Shown here: one piece after another, positions 11,813 through 23,976 of the stretch | Layout: each line of letters opens with the position of its first letter | Numbering within the stretch: position 1 is the stretch's first letter | Assembly: GCA_014905825.1 (NCBI GenBank) | Contig: JACGCN010000019.1 | Span: forward strand, 62,001-126,000 | Reading direction: 5' to 3' | DNA: 64,000 nt | Source of the DNA: Lyophyllum atratum | Taxonomy: Eukaryota; Basidiomycota; Agaricomycetes; Agaricales; Lyophyllaceae | Made by a program: the position numbers and the translations under genes | Notes under the pieces: generated by a model | Databases searched by the model: none | Seen by the model: only the letters and a program-made list of their open reading frames with translations | Told to the model about the DNA's origin: nothing

Positions 11813-13442
11813 ACGTCGGTCAAGAAGGTGGCGCGTGGACTAAGGCGGGGGTGATCGGCGCTTGCCGGATCTTAGTCTTCAACTTCGGCTGGTGCCTCAG
11901 AGTGCATGATCGATCCTCAGAAAACTAAGGTAGTCGGAACTACCTGAGGCATTAGCCCCCGAAACCTTCATCCAAGGGACCCAAGTCAAAGCTCGATCTG
12001 AAAAAGGGGCTGCTGGGACCCATTCTACTCTTTCTCACTCAAAATTTTTCGCTAAATTATGATGGGCCTCACTTTCCACTTCGGTGGCTGGTAGGTGGCT
12101 GGTTTCTTGTCCAGGTCTTCAAACAACTACACCACCATCCTGGCGCGATGCCAAATTGAAATCATGCGTGGGAGGTCTGAGTTGATAGACGCTGATGTCC
12201 GAAAGGATCTCAATTTGATGTGCAAAAAACGCCCTTTCTCGATGGCCAAATAATCCACATGTCGGCGTGAGGTCAATTCAGAGGTCAAAATGACATTGCG
12301 ATTCTCGACCTCATTTTCATGGCTGGTGAGGATGATTGGGGGATACCCGACCAAATGGTGGCTGCAGCTTATTTATGGTTTGTTGCTTATTGACGGCCAT
12401 GGGATTGCAATTGATAATGTGCATTGTATTCAGTCTCGTCGGGGAATACAGCAGTACGTTAAGCGACTCTCAATCTATCTATGGGTATATATGCTATCAC
12501 TATATAATTACGATACAACAGCTTGTGTCAGTATTTGGTGGAAGAGAGTGGGGATGAGCGGTTGGTTAGTGTGGTCTGATCAGAAGCAAGAGCGAGCGAC
12601 GTGGCAATTGCGGGGAAAAACTGGGGCGCGCAAATATCTGTAATATAGCGTGGGCAGGTGTAAGTGATAGGATTTATGACGGTCCTGATGTGGGAGGGCG
12701 ACGGCATCCATGTCGAGCAATACCTGGAGGGATAAGCTGCAATGTCGATGTGGGTGAAATATCCTAGAGAAGCAAGTACTTACTAGCTGAATCCTCATCG
12801 CCGAGTTGTTTCTCGTCCTCTCGAGGACCCTAATAACAGTTGACCAAGAAGAATGAGGTGACGACGTTCTGCACTGGATACGCTGGACGTTCGTGACGAG
12901 TGAGGCCGGTTACGCATTGATGCCAGCGAGTGGTTTCCATGAACGAACAATCCGATAACTACATGAGTCAGAGAAGGACGCCAAGAGGGGAGAGGAGGAG
13001 GAGGAGGGGGAGGAGAGGGGGAGGAGGAGAGGAGTGGAAGTTGGAACAAAGGAAGAAGGAGAGAGACGAGAGATGGCGACGTGGCATTGTTGACGGTTAT
13101 TGAAGCGGAGTTTGAAGGACTTGGTCGTTTTCACTTGTGTTTGGTACTTCGGTGTTGAGGAGTCTCGAGGCTTGCGCCGACTGCCGACCTTAGAATCCTC
13201 GATATCGTAGGAGCATTTTTTCGAGACCAGCCAAGCATCAGATTGGTATCACTACGGTATCAACTGCCTGATCCTCTCCCAAGCTTGCGTTGACCTTAAT
13301 ATAATGCCCTGATCGGATGCCCAGAAATGATGCCGCATCTGACATTTATTCGGCATCCGACCGAGTTGGTGGTGTAGCAGGTCGGCGGCATCAGATCACG
13401 GCTGGTAATGAGTGTAATGTCACCCGATGTACACATACCAAC
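11813..13442. other. long intergenic region with a purine-rich tract
   Basis: No convincing gene. At about 12975-13040 the + strand is almost pure G/A (repeats of GAGGAGG), which gives a spurious proline-rich frame on the other strand. Short open frames at 12290-12640 have no recognisable motif. Confidence 0.5.
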
Positions 13443-13527
13443 GCCCGCCTAGCTCAATCGGATAGAGCGTCAGACTCTTATAGGCAGGTTGATCTGAAGG
13501 CTGCGAGTTCGACCCTCGCGGTGGGCT
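13443..13527 (+). tRNA. tRNA-Lys(CTT) with an 11-nt intron
   Basis: Acceptor GCCCGCC pairs with GGTGGGC (one G-U). The D arm is GCTC...GAGC. The anticodon stem TCAGA/TCTGA holds loop C-T-CTT-A, an 11-nt intron after position 37 and A38. The T arm is GCGAG-TTCGACC-CTCGC. Anticodon CTT reads Lys. The base after the acceptor (discriminator) is T, which is unusual. Confidence 0.93.
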
Positions 13528-13853
13528 ACTTAGGACAATAGCGTGTATACTTTTTGTTTGTTTTGTGTTGACCACGAGTACATGACTGCAGCTTAACCGC
13601 GACACAAATCATTACTGGGTCCTGCCCTGGCGCCTGTCCTTTTGCATCCAATGTCATACACAAGCCACTAGGACAACCAACGGTGTTCTACCACCTCATA
13701 CTAACTTTCAGAAGAATTTCGTACAAGAAATAGTCATTGCTCCAGAATTCAAATTATAAACGTACACCAGCAAAGTGGGCCGAAGGCAGGGTACCCCGGA
13801 AGTCGTAAGTTCGTCTCTCGTCTCCCATCGCTACTTCTCCTTATATCACGCAC
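13528..13853. other. intergenic, nothing recognised
   Basis: Spacer between tRNA-Lys and the 3' end of the permease gene. No coding or RNA feature is apparent. Confidence 0.5.
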
Positions 13854-16229
13854 TTAAACGTGCTCGACACTCGGCTTCTCCTTTTCGTTCAGGGACGTCG
13901 GACGCGAGCCTTCCTGCGATGAATGCACGTCTTCCTCCATCACTGCATCGTCCCTTGCGGCGCCCTCCTCGAAAGCAGTCTTGTGCTTCTCGAATCGAGA
14001 ACCGTGTTTCCTGTAACAGTAAGTAACATCCAGTCAGCCGCTATAGTGATAGTGGGTATGAGCAGTATAGGGGTACGCACTCCGGTCCGATGATAGTGAT
14101 GAAGATCACGAACGCAGCCACCACACCGATCAAGATTCCCTGCACCTAAAATCATAATGAATTCACGTGGTGAGCGTTTACTCCACGATCGAGATGAGAT
14201 GGAAAATTACGCACTGTCGCATAATCAGCCACCACCGTCGGGACTCCGTTCTTGATGATCGTAGTCTTCAAGTTCTCTCCACCAGCTAAAAGGAGATAAA
14301 GGTATCATGTGGTGAGCGGGAACGATTCATGTGGGGTAAGGGGAATTCATAACATACTGGCTTCGATCTGAGAAGCGGCCGAAGAGACCATCTGGGGGGA
14401 TAAGCGAAATTATAGTCAGTTTTTAACATTATTAGGAAGTATGCAAAGGTACGTACGTTACCGAGTTGGTACGCGACGCCCGGGAAGGTCGCGCGGAATG
14501 CGGGCGGGGACATCTCTGCCAATTGAATAGGGATCTAGAGGCATCGTGTGTGAGGAAGTAGGGTCAACGAGAAGGAGCGAGAAAAAGCCACGTACGACAC
14601 CCCATGCGCCTTGGACACCGAATTGGATGCAGAATGCACCGGCTGCGAGGGCACCGAAGGATGTCGGGAGGATCCAGAGGGGAATGAAGGCTAACGGGTC
14701 TTCGTATAAGAGAGACGCTCGTGACGAGAACAAGAAACTTGCCTCCGATGAGAAGGACGAAGATGCTGACATGACCCGTTAGCTGGATTGAGAGGGTACA
14801 TGAAGGGTGAACTCACACAATGGTCAGTCGGCGACCGATGTATTGACTAACATATCCTGCAACGGCTCCGCCCCTGTCGAATGTTAATTACGACGTTCGT
14901 AAGCTCAGACAGTCGAACGCACACGATTGCTCCCTGTAACCGACTGTGAATACCCAGTTATATCTGAGATACGGAACGGAATGCCACTCACGCAATTCCC
15001 AATGATCGTGGCGACCGTGGCATTGTGTGGTGAGAAGTTCTTTGAGGTTTGCAGATATGTGGGATACAAATCCTGGAGTAGGAGAGAAACATGAACGATC
15101 TGTGCCTGCCAATCACCCCGAAACACGATTGAAGGACACACACCTGAGAGCCGTGTGACAAAAAGTTGAAGCCTGGTTACGACGCGCGTGAGCGTGTGTG
15201 AGTTACAGATGATCACCAAACTCACCCGTCATGAGTAGTACCGCGTAGATACACAAGAGCCAGTGTCGCTTTAGCATCTCTTTCGTCTCCTTGATAAAGA
15301 TTTTGGTCTTTTGGGATGTGTCGGTTCCACGGGCCTTTTCGATAGCCTTGGCGCGTAAAAACACTTCGCTCTCGGGGAGAAGGGCTCTGATGAACGCTGC
15401 GAAGAGCGATATGCCAGCTGCCGTCCAGAAGAGACTGCGCCATGTCGTGGGTGTGTCGGGTACGAGAGTCAGGTTGATGCAGGCCGCGAGGAGGTATCCC
15501 ACTGCGTATCCCTGTTGTAGGATGCCACTGGCGAGACCACGGGCCTCAACTGGGAGATTCTCGAGGGCCGTCGATGCGGCGAGACCCCAAACACCACCCA
15601 TTCCGATGCCGAAAAGCGATCGGACTGCCAAGAATTGCTTGAAGGTTTGGACGAACCCTCCGCCGAGTTGTAGGATCGAGATGAGGACGAGATTGCCTAC
15701 GAGGGGCCATTTCCTCCCAAACCGGTCGGACATGATGCCGAAGATGACCTGGACAGGAATCGGATTGTCAGTTTTCGAGTGCTTCATCGAGGAGGTGCCA
15801 AGGAGGCACCGATCATGATCGAAGAGGTTGACTGACCGCACCAACACTCCGGAAAAGCAGCGTAAGCGTAATCGCAGTCGTCTGAAGAAGCGTAGAGGTT
15901 AGCACTCTTCTGTCAAGTCACGAAAAATTGAGCGAACAATGTCATGAGTTTTCTTGTCGAATTGAACCTCTAGCCTCGATACGCTGAGCGACACTGAGAA
16001 AAAGTCAATAGCATCGCAAGTCCATGCAAGCCACCTAAGGAAAAGGGAGTCAGCCAAGCAGTTAGCCAAGCAGGGGCAGATCGGCAGGGCGAAAGGCTTG
16101 GGTGACTTACCCAGAGAAAAAGAGCGCCCATTGCACCCAAGTCAGTCCCGCAAGCACGGTAAGCAAGGGTCGTGCCTCTGCGCGCTGTTCCTTGTGGGGA
16201 ATGAGGTTTCTGAGGAAGTAAGGCGCCAT
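13854..16229 (-). CDS. Jen1-type carboxylate (lactate/pyruvate) permease, MFS
   Basis: Proton-coupled uptake of short monocarboxylates across the plasma membrane, by family. The spliced product begins MAPYFLRNLIPHKEQ and crosses the first intron as ALFFSG/WLAWTCDAIDFFSVSLSV, the usual Jen1 first helix. A later exon has the MFS loop FGIMSDRFGRKWPLVGN. The Jen-family signature NxxSHxSQDxxxT is present as NFLSHGSQDLYPT across an intron near 15080-15130. The last helix exon (VVAAFVIFITIIGPE) is followed by a hydrophilic tail, EKHGSRFEKHKTAFEEGAA, ending with a stop at 13854-13856. About ten short introns are implied; not every exon edge was fixed. The start at 16229 is the first ATG in frame. A second Jen1-like gene begins at the right edge of the window. 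Confidence 0.88.
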
Positions 16230-16727
16230 GGTGGGGAAACCTACTGCTCGGAAGCCCCACCTATGCTTTCGCTGGCTACTTATATGGGCGATCGTTCTTC
16301 CAGCCTCATGAGAATCTAGCTCGGATCTCTATCCCCACTCTGTTTCCCACCCCTTCTCGGCAATCTGTAAAAAAATGCTTATTGATAGGGGGATTTCTCA
16401 CAAGGAAGGGCGTCCCTGGCGCGTAGCATGGTGTCAGGTGGACACTACCCCATATAATCGGTGATCAGACGTTGAGGCCAAGTAAAGAAGCAGCTCCATC
16501 ATGGCCGACGTGCTCTTGGACTATATATCATACTTGTATCATACCTCCTTGCAGCCCGACAAAATTCATCTGCGTCTGTTTTACATAGCATGTAATTTAT
16601 GGACCAGACGTCAGAGCACTAAATGAGTCGGAACCAGAACGCAACCGAGCTGGAATGAAGACCCGATCCTGACATGTTCCAGGCTAAAGATGTGTGCTGG
16701 CGCTCCCTCCGGCCTCCGCGGTAAGCA
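16230..16727. other. intergenic, nothing recognised
   Basis: Upstream of the permease gene and downstream of the NAT10 gene (both minus strand). No gene-like structure is seen. Confidence 0.5.
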
Positions 16728-19700
16728 CTACCGTTTCGCCTTCTTACCACCTCTCCGTGTCGTCTTCTTATCCTTCGCATCCTTCGCATCACCATCATGG
16801 TCCGCCTTGCGCTTCTGACCCGTCGGCGCCGTGGACTTGACGCTCACAATCGTCGACGCCTTCCCCCCGCTCCTCGCAATGGTCGACACTTGACCCTCCG
16901 CGACGCTCCAATCAACCCCGCCATCATCGATAGCATACCTACGCAGAACGTTCACGTTAAGATCAACCTGATTGCATACCCCATCATGATAAAATCCATC
17001 ATCACTTTGGGGGTGTGGGGTGGTGGCAAAACTTACTTTCCGAGATCCAGGGCATCAATCATCTCCCGCTGCTTTTCGCGAAGCGCCGACGTCGCTTCAT
17101 CACCCGCCTCGTTCAGTTCGTCCTCCAGGCTCGTGCTCACGGGCTGCCAATCTGTCGCCTTTGGTCCTTGGATGGCGTCGGCAGATGGCTGGGGCAGCTC
17201 GGCACTGATGGCTGCCTTCTGCAGATCCACGAGGCGTTTACTGATCTTCCGGACGACTTTGACGAACAGCGCTAGGCCCTGCGAGACGGTGATCTGGAGC
17301 TCAGCCTATACGACAGCGGTTAGATAAGCTCCGGGATGTACGAAGCAGACGTGAAGCACCCACCTCGACCTCCTCGATGGACTTGCGCTGCAGCCCGATC
17401 GCCAGAAGAATCGAGCTCTGGACTGCACTCAGCCTGACATCCTCGCCAAGTCTCTTCTGGAAGTACAACGACGCGATGGTCGGCAGAAGATCCAGAATGA
17501 CGTGATAGTCAAGCATGTTATTGGCGTATGATTCCAGGCGCTTGAGATCGAACGGGGTAAGAAGAACTGACAACTCTGAAGACGTCAGATCTGCAACTCT
17601 CATTAGTACAACAGTTCTTGGACATCCATGATGTAATCGAGACATGCCTTTCGTCTTATCAGCGTCATGCGCCTTCAGCCCCGCATTGGCTGCCTCTAGA
17701 ACGCTGAGGGAGGTCACACTCCCGAACTCCCGGAACTTGAAGGAGAGGAGGGAGAGGAAGCGTTTCCGGAAATCTGATAACGTGGTTGAGTACAACATGA
17801 TAAGGGTGCAGACTTTGAGACAAACCTTTCGCGAACTCCTGTAGCCACTTCAGATCGCTCTCGACAGAGCTATTGAGGCCCCGGACCATGAGACATGTGT
17901 GCTCCCCCGTGAGCTCGCTCGCTGTCTGCCGCACATAAAGTGGCACATATCCCGCACGTTTCCAAAACCTATAGATAAACGCTAAGGGACCATCAATCGC
18001 AAAATAACAATCCCAGACTCACCGTAATAGCTGCGGGGTGAGCCCATACGATACCCCAAGGTAATCCAGCGCCTCGGGCTTGCGTTCCGTAAGCCGCTGC
18101 AGGAGAGGTGGCATGGCCGAGGGTGCTCTGATGGTAGGCTTGTCAGTGAGGAGGTCCGTACCCTGCGGATTAAGTACGAGATAACGAGTTAAAATTAGCT
18201 CGAGCCCGAATGACGCCGGAAAGGGTGTACGATAACACGCACGGGTTCAACGACAGCTGCATCGGGATACTCTGTCTCCATTCTCGTCGACTCGTCGAGA
18301 TTGAAGTACTCCCCGCTGTAAAACGCATTGAGGGCTTGCAAGGCACGGGAGCCGTAGCCCATCTACAAAGAAAGGAAGCACATCAGGAGACGCCAGACGG
18401 AGAAGAATAAGAGGCGTACATTCGCATAATCCGGGTGACACGCAACCCGCACAACCCTCGCACCACTAAGAGCCCCAAACCTCCCCTCCTGGAACTGCTG
18501 GCTCACCAACCACGGAATCATATCCCCACCCGCCCTCAGTCCCCGCCCAAGCCCCTCCATAATCGCCTCCCTACTAATATTCCCCTCCAGCGCAACCTGC
18601 AGCACCACCAGCGGCTCGGGGAGATGGCTCTCATCATCCCGTATCGGAGGGAGCAGCACGAAGAGGTGGTGTGCCGGCGCGTCGGAGAGGAGCTGCAGAT
18701 CGTTCGGCTGGTTCTTGTAATGCGACGCGACGTATAGCGCCATCATGCGTTGGAGGAACACTTCGGAGGCGGGGTGGTAGCTGAAGAGGGTGTCGCGGCT
18801 GACGTAGAAGAGCTCGCAGGCGGAGGGGTGCGGGGTGCCCTGCGTCGATGCCTTGGGGAGGATCGAAGCGTCGAGGCAGAGGAGGCCGTTGAGCCATTTT
18901 TCGACCTTGTCGCCGGCGGAGTACCGGATGGGTGTTTCGAGCTTGATTTCGCGGAGGGAGCGGGCTTTGGGGGCAGGTTTGTGGATGGCTTTTTTGGAGG
19001 AGGAGGAGGCGGGGGCTGTGTCGTCCTCGGCGTGGGTGCCTGTGACGTCTTTGGTGAGGGAGGGGCGGGTGCTTTCGCGGAGTTGTTGGATAAGTTTGAG
19101 GGAGAGGGAGCGACCGGTGCCTTCGTAGCCGTTAATAGTGGAGGCGAGGAAGACCAGGTAGGGGCCAATGAGGTTTTTGACCAGGGGTAGAGGGATGGCA
19201 GCGGCTTCGTCGATGATGACGAGCTCGGCTTGGCCTAGAACGTGGGCATCCTCAGGTTGGATGTACTGCAGATAGTCAGTAACAGGCAGCCTAAGAAAAC
19301 CGAAGGTAACGCACCTGTATCGTCTGCCGATGATCCTTAAACACATTCACCCTCACAATCGCCTTGTTGAAGTCGGGATTTGTACTCTGCGCGATGTCGT
19401 AATCGAGATGCTCTTCGTACCCAAGCGCGTCCATGCCCTTGAATATGAATTCGAATAGAGTCTTCAAGTTCTCGGGGCTTGGACTTGTTACGAAAATGTT
19501 TGAGTACCCATGAGCCAGGGCTGCAGCGATCGCCAGACCAAGGGCTGCACTTTTCCCTCGCCCACGAGCTGCGGTAAGGGTAACGGTAGACGACAAGGTC
19601 TTCTCGGCGATGGCATCGATGAAGGTCAAGATGGCTTGGGCCTGGTCGATGGTCTTGGCAAGTTTGACGAGGTCGCCGGCAGGTTTTGTTTCTTCGAGCG

Positions 19701-20614
19701 TAGACTTGAGGTCCTTCAGCTCGGTCTCCACCACTTTGTTCTTGCCAGGTGCATCTTCGATAGCTGTGATGTCCTTTCCACGAGAAATGGGGAGAACGTT
19801 GAGTTCATCGTCGAGGACGAGGCAGTCGTCGCACGATCCGAGGGATAATATGAAGCGCTCATTGAAGCGAGCGACGACAGCGTCATGGGAGGATGTGCGG
19901 TATCTCGCATGGACGTCCTACAATGAAGTCAGTGTCTGAGGCTGAGCTTAACGCGAAGGACGCACCATGGTCATCGTATAGAGCTGCTTAAGCGATGACA
20001 TCGTCTTCAAAAGAAGGACCACCAATCCTCCACCCTCCACCGTTTCTATCGTTCGCGCAAGGAGATTTGGTGTGACGGCTTCAAAGTCCTGAAGGACCAG
20101 CATGCCGTAGGTGTTTCCAAGGATCTTTTGCGATTCCTTGTAATATCTGCGCCATTTCTATCAGCGTGAGTGAGATGTAAAGGCAACAGCAACGCACGTA
20201 TATCGGATGTCCGTCACCGTGACGAAAATCTCGAACGGGTTCTGCTCATTCGGTTCCCGGATGCCGCGCTTCACATCCCTTTTTATTTTGGCTTCTCGTT
20301 TCTTTCGATGCCTAATAGCACACGTCAGCGCATTATACTTTATAAGGAGGAGGTCATGACTCACGTTGTAAATCCAAGCTCTTTCTTGTAACACCAAAGT
20401 ACGGAAGGTCGAGCCGAAACACGGGCTTGCGAGAGCAAGAAATGCAAGTTGACAATCTACTTTCATACGTCAATTTTCTGCCAAGATACACCGAGAAAAT
20501 CAAGCTCACCTGGTCCCTCCCCTTGTCTCCCACCAAGACTATGAACGAGCGATGATTTTTCTTGACATTGTTGTTGATTAAGATCGGTATGCGGGGGTCA
20601 AGCTGTTTCCTCAT
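16728..20614 (-). CDS. KRE33: RNA cytidine acetyltransferase (NAT10/Kre33)
   Basis: ATP-dependent enzyme that makes N4-acetylcytidine in 18S rRNA and, with an adaptor, in tRNAs. Nucleolar, needed for small-subunit biogenesis, and essential in yeast. The first exon reads MRKQLDPRIPILINNNVKK and then FIVLVGDKGRDQV, the family N-terminus. The central helicase-like part has Walker A AARGRGKSAALG (about 19570) and Walker B VIIDEAAAIPLPLV (about 19200), then NGYEGTGRSLSLKLIQQLR. The GNAT domain exon has ARVVRVACHPDYANV. The C-terminal exons keep the family tail, ending in a Lys/Arg-rich nuclear signal (KRKADHDGDAKDAKDKK, then KKAKR) with the stop at 16728. About nine introns are implied. It is complete and housekeeping-like, with no sign of decay. 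Several long open frames on the opposite strand (18.4-19.2 kb) are GC-rich shadows. Confidence 0.93.
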
Positions 20615-21855
20615 CCCAGAGAATGTTTTCCTATGTAAGGTATGCCAGAAACCCGAGATTCGAGGGGAGAAGGAAAACAAGAAAGCAAAGCCGAGGGACG
20701 AGGTCAACGACGTCTAGAAGAGATATTGCACCCGTCTCGATCACTAATTTTTTTTGGAGGGCGGGATTCCCACGATCACCCAATGGCGCTGTTCCGCTTT
20801 GACTGCTGGTTCAACTATGTCGCTTTGAAATCGTCAACACACAACCTTGATGTCCAGATACTTCGGAGACCACGACCGCACTTGTTTTTGTACTTCATCC
20901 TGGTTTTCGAGAGTATCGAATGTACACTACGTGACTACACCCGACCTGGCAGCCAGAAGACAACCCCCCTTTAATCTGTTGACCGACCTATAACCTCTCT
21001 GTTTTGAAGTACTCAGAAGAACCTTGACTCCTGGGTCCATCTACGTCACATCTCGATGGTCAGAACCGGAAGAGCCTCGTTACGGCACCACTGGCACCAA
21101 TACCCAGTCGGAAAAATATACTCGCTGTTAGAATGTTCTCCTCAAGCCGGTGCCAAAGCGACGACAAATACCGTCAGGCTGGCCTGCCTCGTGGAACAAT
21201 GGAGGGACGACGATCAAAGCGCTTCGGGACTACCCACTAACACGAGGCACGGCGGCTACGACCATAGAATGTGGTGCTAACGGACGCGGAGTATTTGACC
21301 CGACTTTGGCCCGTATTACTGGTGCTGCCCATGCCCGTCGTCACTCGGTGTACACCCTCCCAAATTACTTGAAGCATGTTACTGAACTATCCACAGGTGG
21401 TCATCAAGGCGAGCAGTGTTAGGACGATGTCGGTGTCTCCGGATGGGATGAGGAGCAGTGGTACAACGGTGCTACCGCTTTTCATAGCCCATGGCCATTG
21501 TATTCTATTCTGAGTGACATTTTTATTACGCAGGCATGACATGCGTGGTCCTGGCCAGAATATCCTGGTGAACTCACAATGGCATCGGCCTGAGTTACTA
21601 TCGTGCAATTATCCCCGGGGCTAATTAGATGTGGCCAGGATCACACGGTTAGGGCAGCTTTTACCGCCGCGTCCATTATGGCATTGTCCGTCGAATTGCC
21701 CGCTTTGGTAAGTGTACCATGGACAAGAGAGCCTCGCGTGGCCCGCTTAGGCTCATGGTATAAAATCCCCTGGTCCACCCTGCTTGCACCCCATCGCTGC
21801 ATCGTACCTTCACAGACCATTACTACCACTCATCCACCCTACGACTTAAACCACA
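20615..21855. other. divergent intergenic region, mostly unassigned
   Basis: About 1.2 kb between the NAT10 start and a plus-strand hypothetical gene. Short frames have no recognisable content. The only clear element is a TATA box at 21759-21765. Confidence 0.5.
21759..21765 (+). promoter_or_regulatory. TATA box of the 21856 gene
   Basis: TATAAAA lies 91 nt upstream of the ATG, followed by a pyrimidine-rich leader, as in strongly expressed fungal genes. Confidence 0.6.
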
Positions 21856-22851
21856 ATGTCCCCTCCAAACCTCACCGTCCCCCCTTCCTCCGTGCTCATC
21901 TACTCCCCCCGCTCCATCGACGACCTCAAAGCTCCTCTCTCTCCCACCTCCTCCATCAAGGGCGTCTTCGTCCGCTCCCGCCCAACCTCCGCTGAGTGGT
22001 CCGGCTACCAATTTAACGACTTCCCTGGTATGGGCGTCCTCAGTGGTTTCGGCCCCTGCCCTACCCCCTCCTCCTCCAGCGAGGAAGACAGCGACGCATC
22101 CTCTTCACCCGCGACTGACGACATCCTCGCCTACACAGACCGCTGGGCCTCCGCGCACACAGACACCCGCAGCCTCGCGCCCTCAACGTACACCACCACC
22201 AGCCGCATGCGCATCGTCCGCCGCTCCGACGCGGATATGCACGCGGAGGACATGAAGCTCGCGCGGGAGAACCATGAGCTCAGGCTCCAAGCCCAGAACG
22301 GCTTCACCGCTGCTGCTGGGGTCAGTGGCAAAGGCGAGAAGGACAAGACGCGTCGTCGTACCTGGCCTTCGTACAAAGCCATCCGGAAGACCGTCTCCAA
22401 CATCCTGCACCGCAAGGATTCCGTCTCCAGCCCCACCCCCATCGCTCTCGCCACCGTCAAAGCGGGCTCCACCACCCTCGCGGAGGTCCCTGCGGAGCGC
22501 ATCAAGCCTTCCTCAGCATCCATGTTCTCTCGCCGTCGCAACCGCCGCCGCGCCACCACCGACGCTGACAACACCAACTCCGCAGCGCCAACCGAACATA
22601 AGTTCACCCCCGGCAGACCCAAGCGCTCAGCCAGCACCTCCGACGCCCTGGAGTACCGCGCGCAGCTCCGCCGTTCGCGTTCCTTTTCGGGGTTCACGAA
22701 TGTGCTGAGCGCGATCGATGATGATGAGGATTTCGACGAGGCGACGGCGGAGGCCAGGCAGCTTGTGGCCAACATCAGGATGCGGTGGGCGTTCGAGGAT
22801 GTGCCGGAGACTGATCGGGATGGGTACGTGTTTGAGAGGACTGTTGAGTAG
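21856..22851 (+). CDS. disordered hypothetical protein
   Basis: An uninterrupted 331-residue frame with a good TATA box and strong third-position C bias over most of its length, so probably real and well expressed. I recognise no family. The N-terminus is Ser/Pro-rich (MSPPNLTVPPSSVLIYSPRS), with a conserved-looking GYQFNDFPGMGVLSGFG block at about residues 50-66. Acidic Ser-rich and basic Arg-rich stretches follow (SRRRNRRRATTDAD). The C-terminus is acidic, then ends VANIRMRWAFEDVPETDRDG. No signal peptide or membrane segment. It looks like an intrinsically disordered, phosphorylatable protein. Confidence 0.75.
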   Translation: MSPPNLTVPPSSVLIYSPRSIDDLKAPLSPTSSIKGVFVRSRPTSAEWSGYQFNDFPGMGVLSGFGPCPTPSSSSEEDSDASSSPATDDILAYTDRWASAHTDTRSLAPSTYTTTSRMRIVRRSDADMHAEDMKLARENHELRLQAQNGFTAAAGVSGKGEKDKTRRRTWPSYKAIRKTVSNILHRKDSVSSPTPIALATVKAGSTTLAEVPAERIKPSSASMFSRRRNRRRATTDADNTNSAAPTEHKFTPGRPKRSASTSDALEYRAQLRRSRSFSGFTNVLSAIDDDEDFDEATAEARQLVANIRMRWAFEDVPETDRDGYVFERTVE

Positions 22852-23279
22852 GTTGGGATGGGGTAGATGGACATTCAGCTACCGCGTCGAGGTATTCTTA
22901 TTCTTAAACTTCTATTCTTTCTTCTTCTAGATGACTACACCCCATGCTCTCCTTCCTCTCCTCCCCTATGCCACTATGCCCCTATGCTCCTTTTATGAAA
23001 CCCATGCCGTCCCCTGCTCACTCCTCGAGTTGTATTACCTGCTCTCTTTTCTTTTGGACTTCTGTATCTGTATCTCGACGCGTGTAGCTGTAAACAACCA
23101 AAAAAAAATCAAAGTGTATTTTATAATTTATCCAAGTCTTCGGGCTTTCTTTGAAATTATCGATCTGGGTGGCCCCTGAACTGAAGCTCTACCTCTCGAA
23201 CCCTGTGGCCAGCTGTCGTCGGCCGCGGACCTCTCGGTTCGATCCGTGATAGAGGTTTGATGGCAGTTGCGAGGCATGA
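22852..23279. other. 3' region of the hypothetical gene
   Basis: Pyrimidine-rich sequence with an A-run (about 23100), fitting a 3' untranslated region. No other gene is seen before the tRNA. Confidence 0.4.
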
Positions 23280-23363
23280 GGCGCTGTAGTGTAGTGGTTA
23301 TCACTCGAGATTTTGACACGTTCTTGACTTCTCGAAACCCAGGTTCGAACCCTGGCAGAGCCT
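23280..23363 (+). tRNA. tRNA-Gln(TTG) with a 12-nt intron
   Basis: Acceptor GGCGCTG pairs with CAGAGCC except for a G-A mismatch at the fourth pair. The D arm TAGTGTAGTGGTTATCAC matches fungal tRNA-Gln. The anticodon stem CGAGA/TCTCG holds loop T-T-TTG-A, a 12-nt intron and T38. The T arm is CCAGG-TTCGAAC-CCTGG. Anticodon TTG reads Gln. The mismatch makes it slightly degenerate. Confidence 0.88.
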
Positions 23364-23881
23364 TGGCAATGTACCAAAATTTTTGTCAGATCATCCGGAT
23401 TGTTCTTTGTACACAGTTAGTGAATGGCGCTTGTTCAACAGTCAACTATTTATATAGCTGCTCATCTTTCCAGAGCCTATTACAACTGCTGCAAGATGCT
23501 ACAGTTTTCTGTAGTGCAAGCGCCTCGTCAGGATTACGGGGACTTGGGGCCTATTTGCTGTGGTGGAACATCATGCCAGCGCTTGAATTCTCCGTTTTTC
23601 GATGCGTCCTCGCACATCATCCGGCGCTTCTGCAAGGCTTCAACCCGGCTGGTCCTAACCACATCGTCATGCCGCGATATATCAAGCCACTGACTTCCGA
23701 AAAAAGGCTAGGGAGGCGGAGGCACCCCAAAATGGGTTACTCATGTCAGAACAGAAGGGGCATGTCTTTCCATGCTCATCTGGTAGACCTGCCATTTGGT
23801 ATTCTGCCGTCACCAGACCCCCACCCAAAAAAACATTAGTAGCAGGCATCCGACATGCTCATATCCCAAGTGTCGAGTATG
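23364..23881. other. spacer between two tRNA genes
   Basis: 518 bp between tRNA-Gln and tRNA-Asp. An open plus-strand frame runs through, but it starts inside the tRNA and has no recognisable motif. Confidence 0.4.
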
Positions 23882-23976
23882 TCTTTGCTAGTATATCGGT
23901 TAGTACACGCGCTTGTCATCGTCGTCACAGCGTCGCTACTACGCGCGAAAGCTGGGTTCGACTCCCAGGCAGAGAG
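23882..23976 (+). tRNA. tRNA-Asp(GTC) with a 23-nt intron
   Basis: Acceptor TCTTTGC pairs with GCAGAGA (one T-G). The D arm is TAGTATATCGGTTAGTA, with a C where fungal tRNA-Asp usually has T or G. The anticodon stem CGCGC/GCGCG holds loop T-T-GTC-A, a 23-nt intron and C38. The T arm is CTGGG-TTCGACT-CCCAG and the discriminator is G, as expected for tRNA-Asp. A T-run after the gene (from about 23980) is a good pol III terminator. Confidence 0.9.

Noticed and set aside
12795..13134. Proline/serine-rich reading frames on the minus strand
   Set aside because: They come from the purine-rich tract on the + strand and have no splice or domain support.
18435..19190. Long open frames on the + strand opposite the NAT10 gene
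   Set aside because: They mirror the third-position bias of a certain gene and have low-complexity Gly/Glu/Val or Pro/Arg composition.
22131..22874. Minus-strand 247-codon frame over the hypothetical gene
   Set aside because: The + strand frame has the TATA box and codon bias; the minus frame is its shadow.
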